This document shows, piece after piece, positions 63,187 through 64,000 of a DNA stretch of 64,000 nucleotides. Each line of letters opens with the position of its first letter. The first letter of the stretch is position 1. The stretch spans positions 2,738,939 through 2,802,938 of the forward strand of contig NZ_AP028056.1 of the NCBI RefSeq assembly GCF_030297015.1, given 5' to 3'. The position numbers and the translations under genes are program-made. Origin of the DNA: Brooklawnia propionicigenes (GTDB taxonomy: Bacteria; Actinomycetota; Actinomycetes; Propionibacteriales; Propionibacteriaceae). The notes below the pieces were generated by a model that was not told the DNA's origin, ran no database searches, and was given only the letters and a program-made list of their open reading frames with translations.

Positions 63187-63197
63187 TGAACGGAAAC

Positions 63198-63230
63198 GGG
63201 GGCGCTTCCAGGAGTTCTGGAAGCGTCCCC
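63198..63230. terminator. Hairpin terminator between comEC and the epimerase gene
   Basis: 13-bp stem GGGGGCGCTTCCA (63198-63210) with TGGAAGCGTCCCC (63218-63230), one G-T pair, loop of seven. It lies between convergent genes and could end both transcripts, but no T-tract is present on either strand. Confidence 0.7.
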
Positions 63231-63253
63231 GCTCAGTAGTCCGACGAAACCGA

Positions 63254-64000
63254 TCAGGCCTCGAACAGCGGCTTCAGATGGCGCTCGTAGAGATTCTCGG
63301 TAACGTTGCGCTCCACGTGCTCACGGTGCTCGTCCAGAGCGTCCAGGTAGCGCTGGCCCATCTTGGCGGCGAGCTTGAACGAGACGTGCAGCAGCTGCCG
63401 CAGGTTCAGGTTGTAGGCCGGATTGGATTGGTCGTGGCGCAGCGCGTCCGCGAACTGCTTGCCGGTCCAGGCGTCCACCTCGTCCGGGCTCGGGAGCGCC
63501 GCGGGGTCGATGTCGATGACGTCGGCGTACGGCGCGGTCAACTCGTCCAGCATGCCGTAGGCGGTGCGATAGATCTCCTTGGCGATCGCCAGGCCCTCGC
63601 CGCCGCCCTCGGCCAGGCCGATGAGCTCTTCCAGCCAGGTGGTGCCGGCGGTCTTCAGGTGCAGGCCGGTGTTCAGCTCGCGGATGATCTGGCCCATGCC
63701 AGGGTAGATGGAGAACTTGTCCGAGCCGGTGTGCACCGACAGCTTGAGGTTCTCGTGCAGCCCGTACTTCTTGATCGCGTACTGAATCACCGCGACATCG
63801 GCGCGGAACTCGGCGAGGAACTCGTCCACATCGCCGACGTAGTCGACGCCCTTGTTGAAACGACCGACGAACTTCACCGCGACCGTGTCGATCGGCAGCT
63901 GCTCGTGGGCGACCTCCGACAAGACGACCAGCAGATCGGCCGGGCCCTGCCGCTCCGGGGATTCGTCCATGGCCAGCTCGACGTGGCGGATGTCGCCACC
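63254..64000 (-). CDS. Tagaturonate epimerase (UxaE)-like protein, 5' end beyond the window
   Basis: 249 C-terminal residues; the frame stays open to the window edge (GGDIRHVELAMDESPERQ), so the start is outside. AVKFVGRFNKGVDYVGDVDE, LSVHTGSDKFSIYPGMGQII and LHLKTAGTTWLEELIGLAEG follow the UxaE family, which epimerises D-tagaturonate to D-fructuronate in hexuronate breakdown. Other uronate genes are not visible in the window. It ends 24 bp from the terminator hairpin. Confidence 0.8.
   Translation of the reverse strand, partial: GGDIRHVELAMDESPERQGPADLLVVLSEVAHEQLPIDTVAVKFVGRFNKGVDYVGDVDEFLAEFRADVAVIQYAIKKYGLHENLKLSVHTGSDKFSIYPGMGQIIRELNTGLHLKTAGTTWLEELIGLAEGGGEGLAIAKEIYRTAYGMLDELTAPYADVIDIDPAALPSPDEVDAWTGKQFADALRHDQSNPAYNLNLRQLLHVSFKLAAKMGQRYLDALDEHREHVERNVTENLYERHLKPLFEA

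Overview
The window is high-G+C DNA from an actinomycete. Supporting marks are the DUF222/HNH (13E12-type) gene behind a TCGAAC-type SOS box, a 7Fe-8S FdxA-type ferredoxin, DUF4192, a DtxR/IdeR-type iron box, CmtR/CtpG, DUF2637 and DUF4913 conjugative-element genes, and frequent leaderless starts. The mix of class I aldolase, ComEA/ComEC and UxaE-like genes would suit Propionibacteriaceae or a relative, but that placement is inference.

Layout. 1-9.3 kb is mainly ordinary metabolism: cysE, a pRiA4b ORF-3 family protein, an SOS-type DUF222/HNH gene, class I fructose-bisphosphate aldolase, a decayed rifampin ADP-ribosyltransferase (arr) pseudogene, ferredoxin, an alcohol dehydrogenase-like oxidoreductase, an M20 amidohydrolase and an MHS-type transporter. 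9.3-22.5 kb is a patchwork of small accessory genes: a UPF0104 membrane protein, VOC proteins, a small regulator with an operator array, a hydrolase, an HTH/Clp-N pair behind a nested palindromic promoter, a flavodoxin, a RibD-type reductase, and an ABC exporter with a DUF1345 protein and a two-component system. It ends in a scar where pieces of three truncated genes abut.

22.5-30.3 kb is an arsenic-resistance island. Leftward run trxB, trxA, acr3, an arsR-arsC fusion and arsC, the first four joined by 4-nt stop/start overlaps. A central arsR is divergent from arsD and a single large gene that fuses two-domain ArsA (the arsenite pump ATPase) to ArsM (arsenite methyltransferase). Three copies of ATTGA-N6-TCRAW lie in the two control regions, so one ArsR could control reduction, efflux, metallochaperone delivery and methylation.

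30.4-45.3 kb holds an AraC-type regulator followed by a degraded integrative conjugative element: primase-polymerase, DUF2637, a VirB4-like ATPase, a TraG-like coupling protein, an SSB-like protein, DUF4913 and a large serine recombinase that reads into the 3' end of a tRNA-Ala(GGC) gene. The element carries a cmtR-ctpG cadmium/lead cassette. It shows an 11-G tract with a frame change, a frameshifted coupling protein and a deletion junction; no relaxase was recognised, so it is probably not self-transmissible now.

45.5-64 kb is chromosomal again: a PrsW-like protease, a divergent ProA-like dehydrogenase, a Fes-like esterase and an iron-siderophore ABC importer under an IdeR-type box, HAD phosphatase, DUF4192, a VIT1/CCC1 transporter, leuS behind a probable leucine attenuator, comEA-comEC, and a UxaE-like epimerase running off the right edge. 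DUF4192 and comEA share an unusual upstream module with a TTGTCCACA box.
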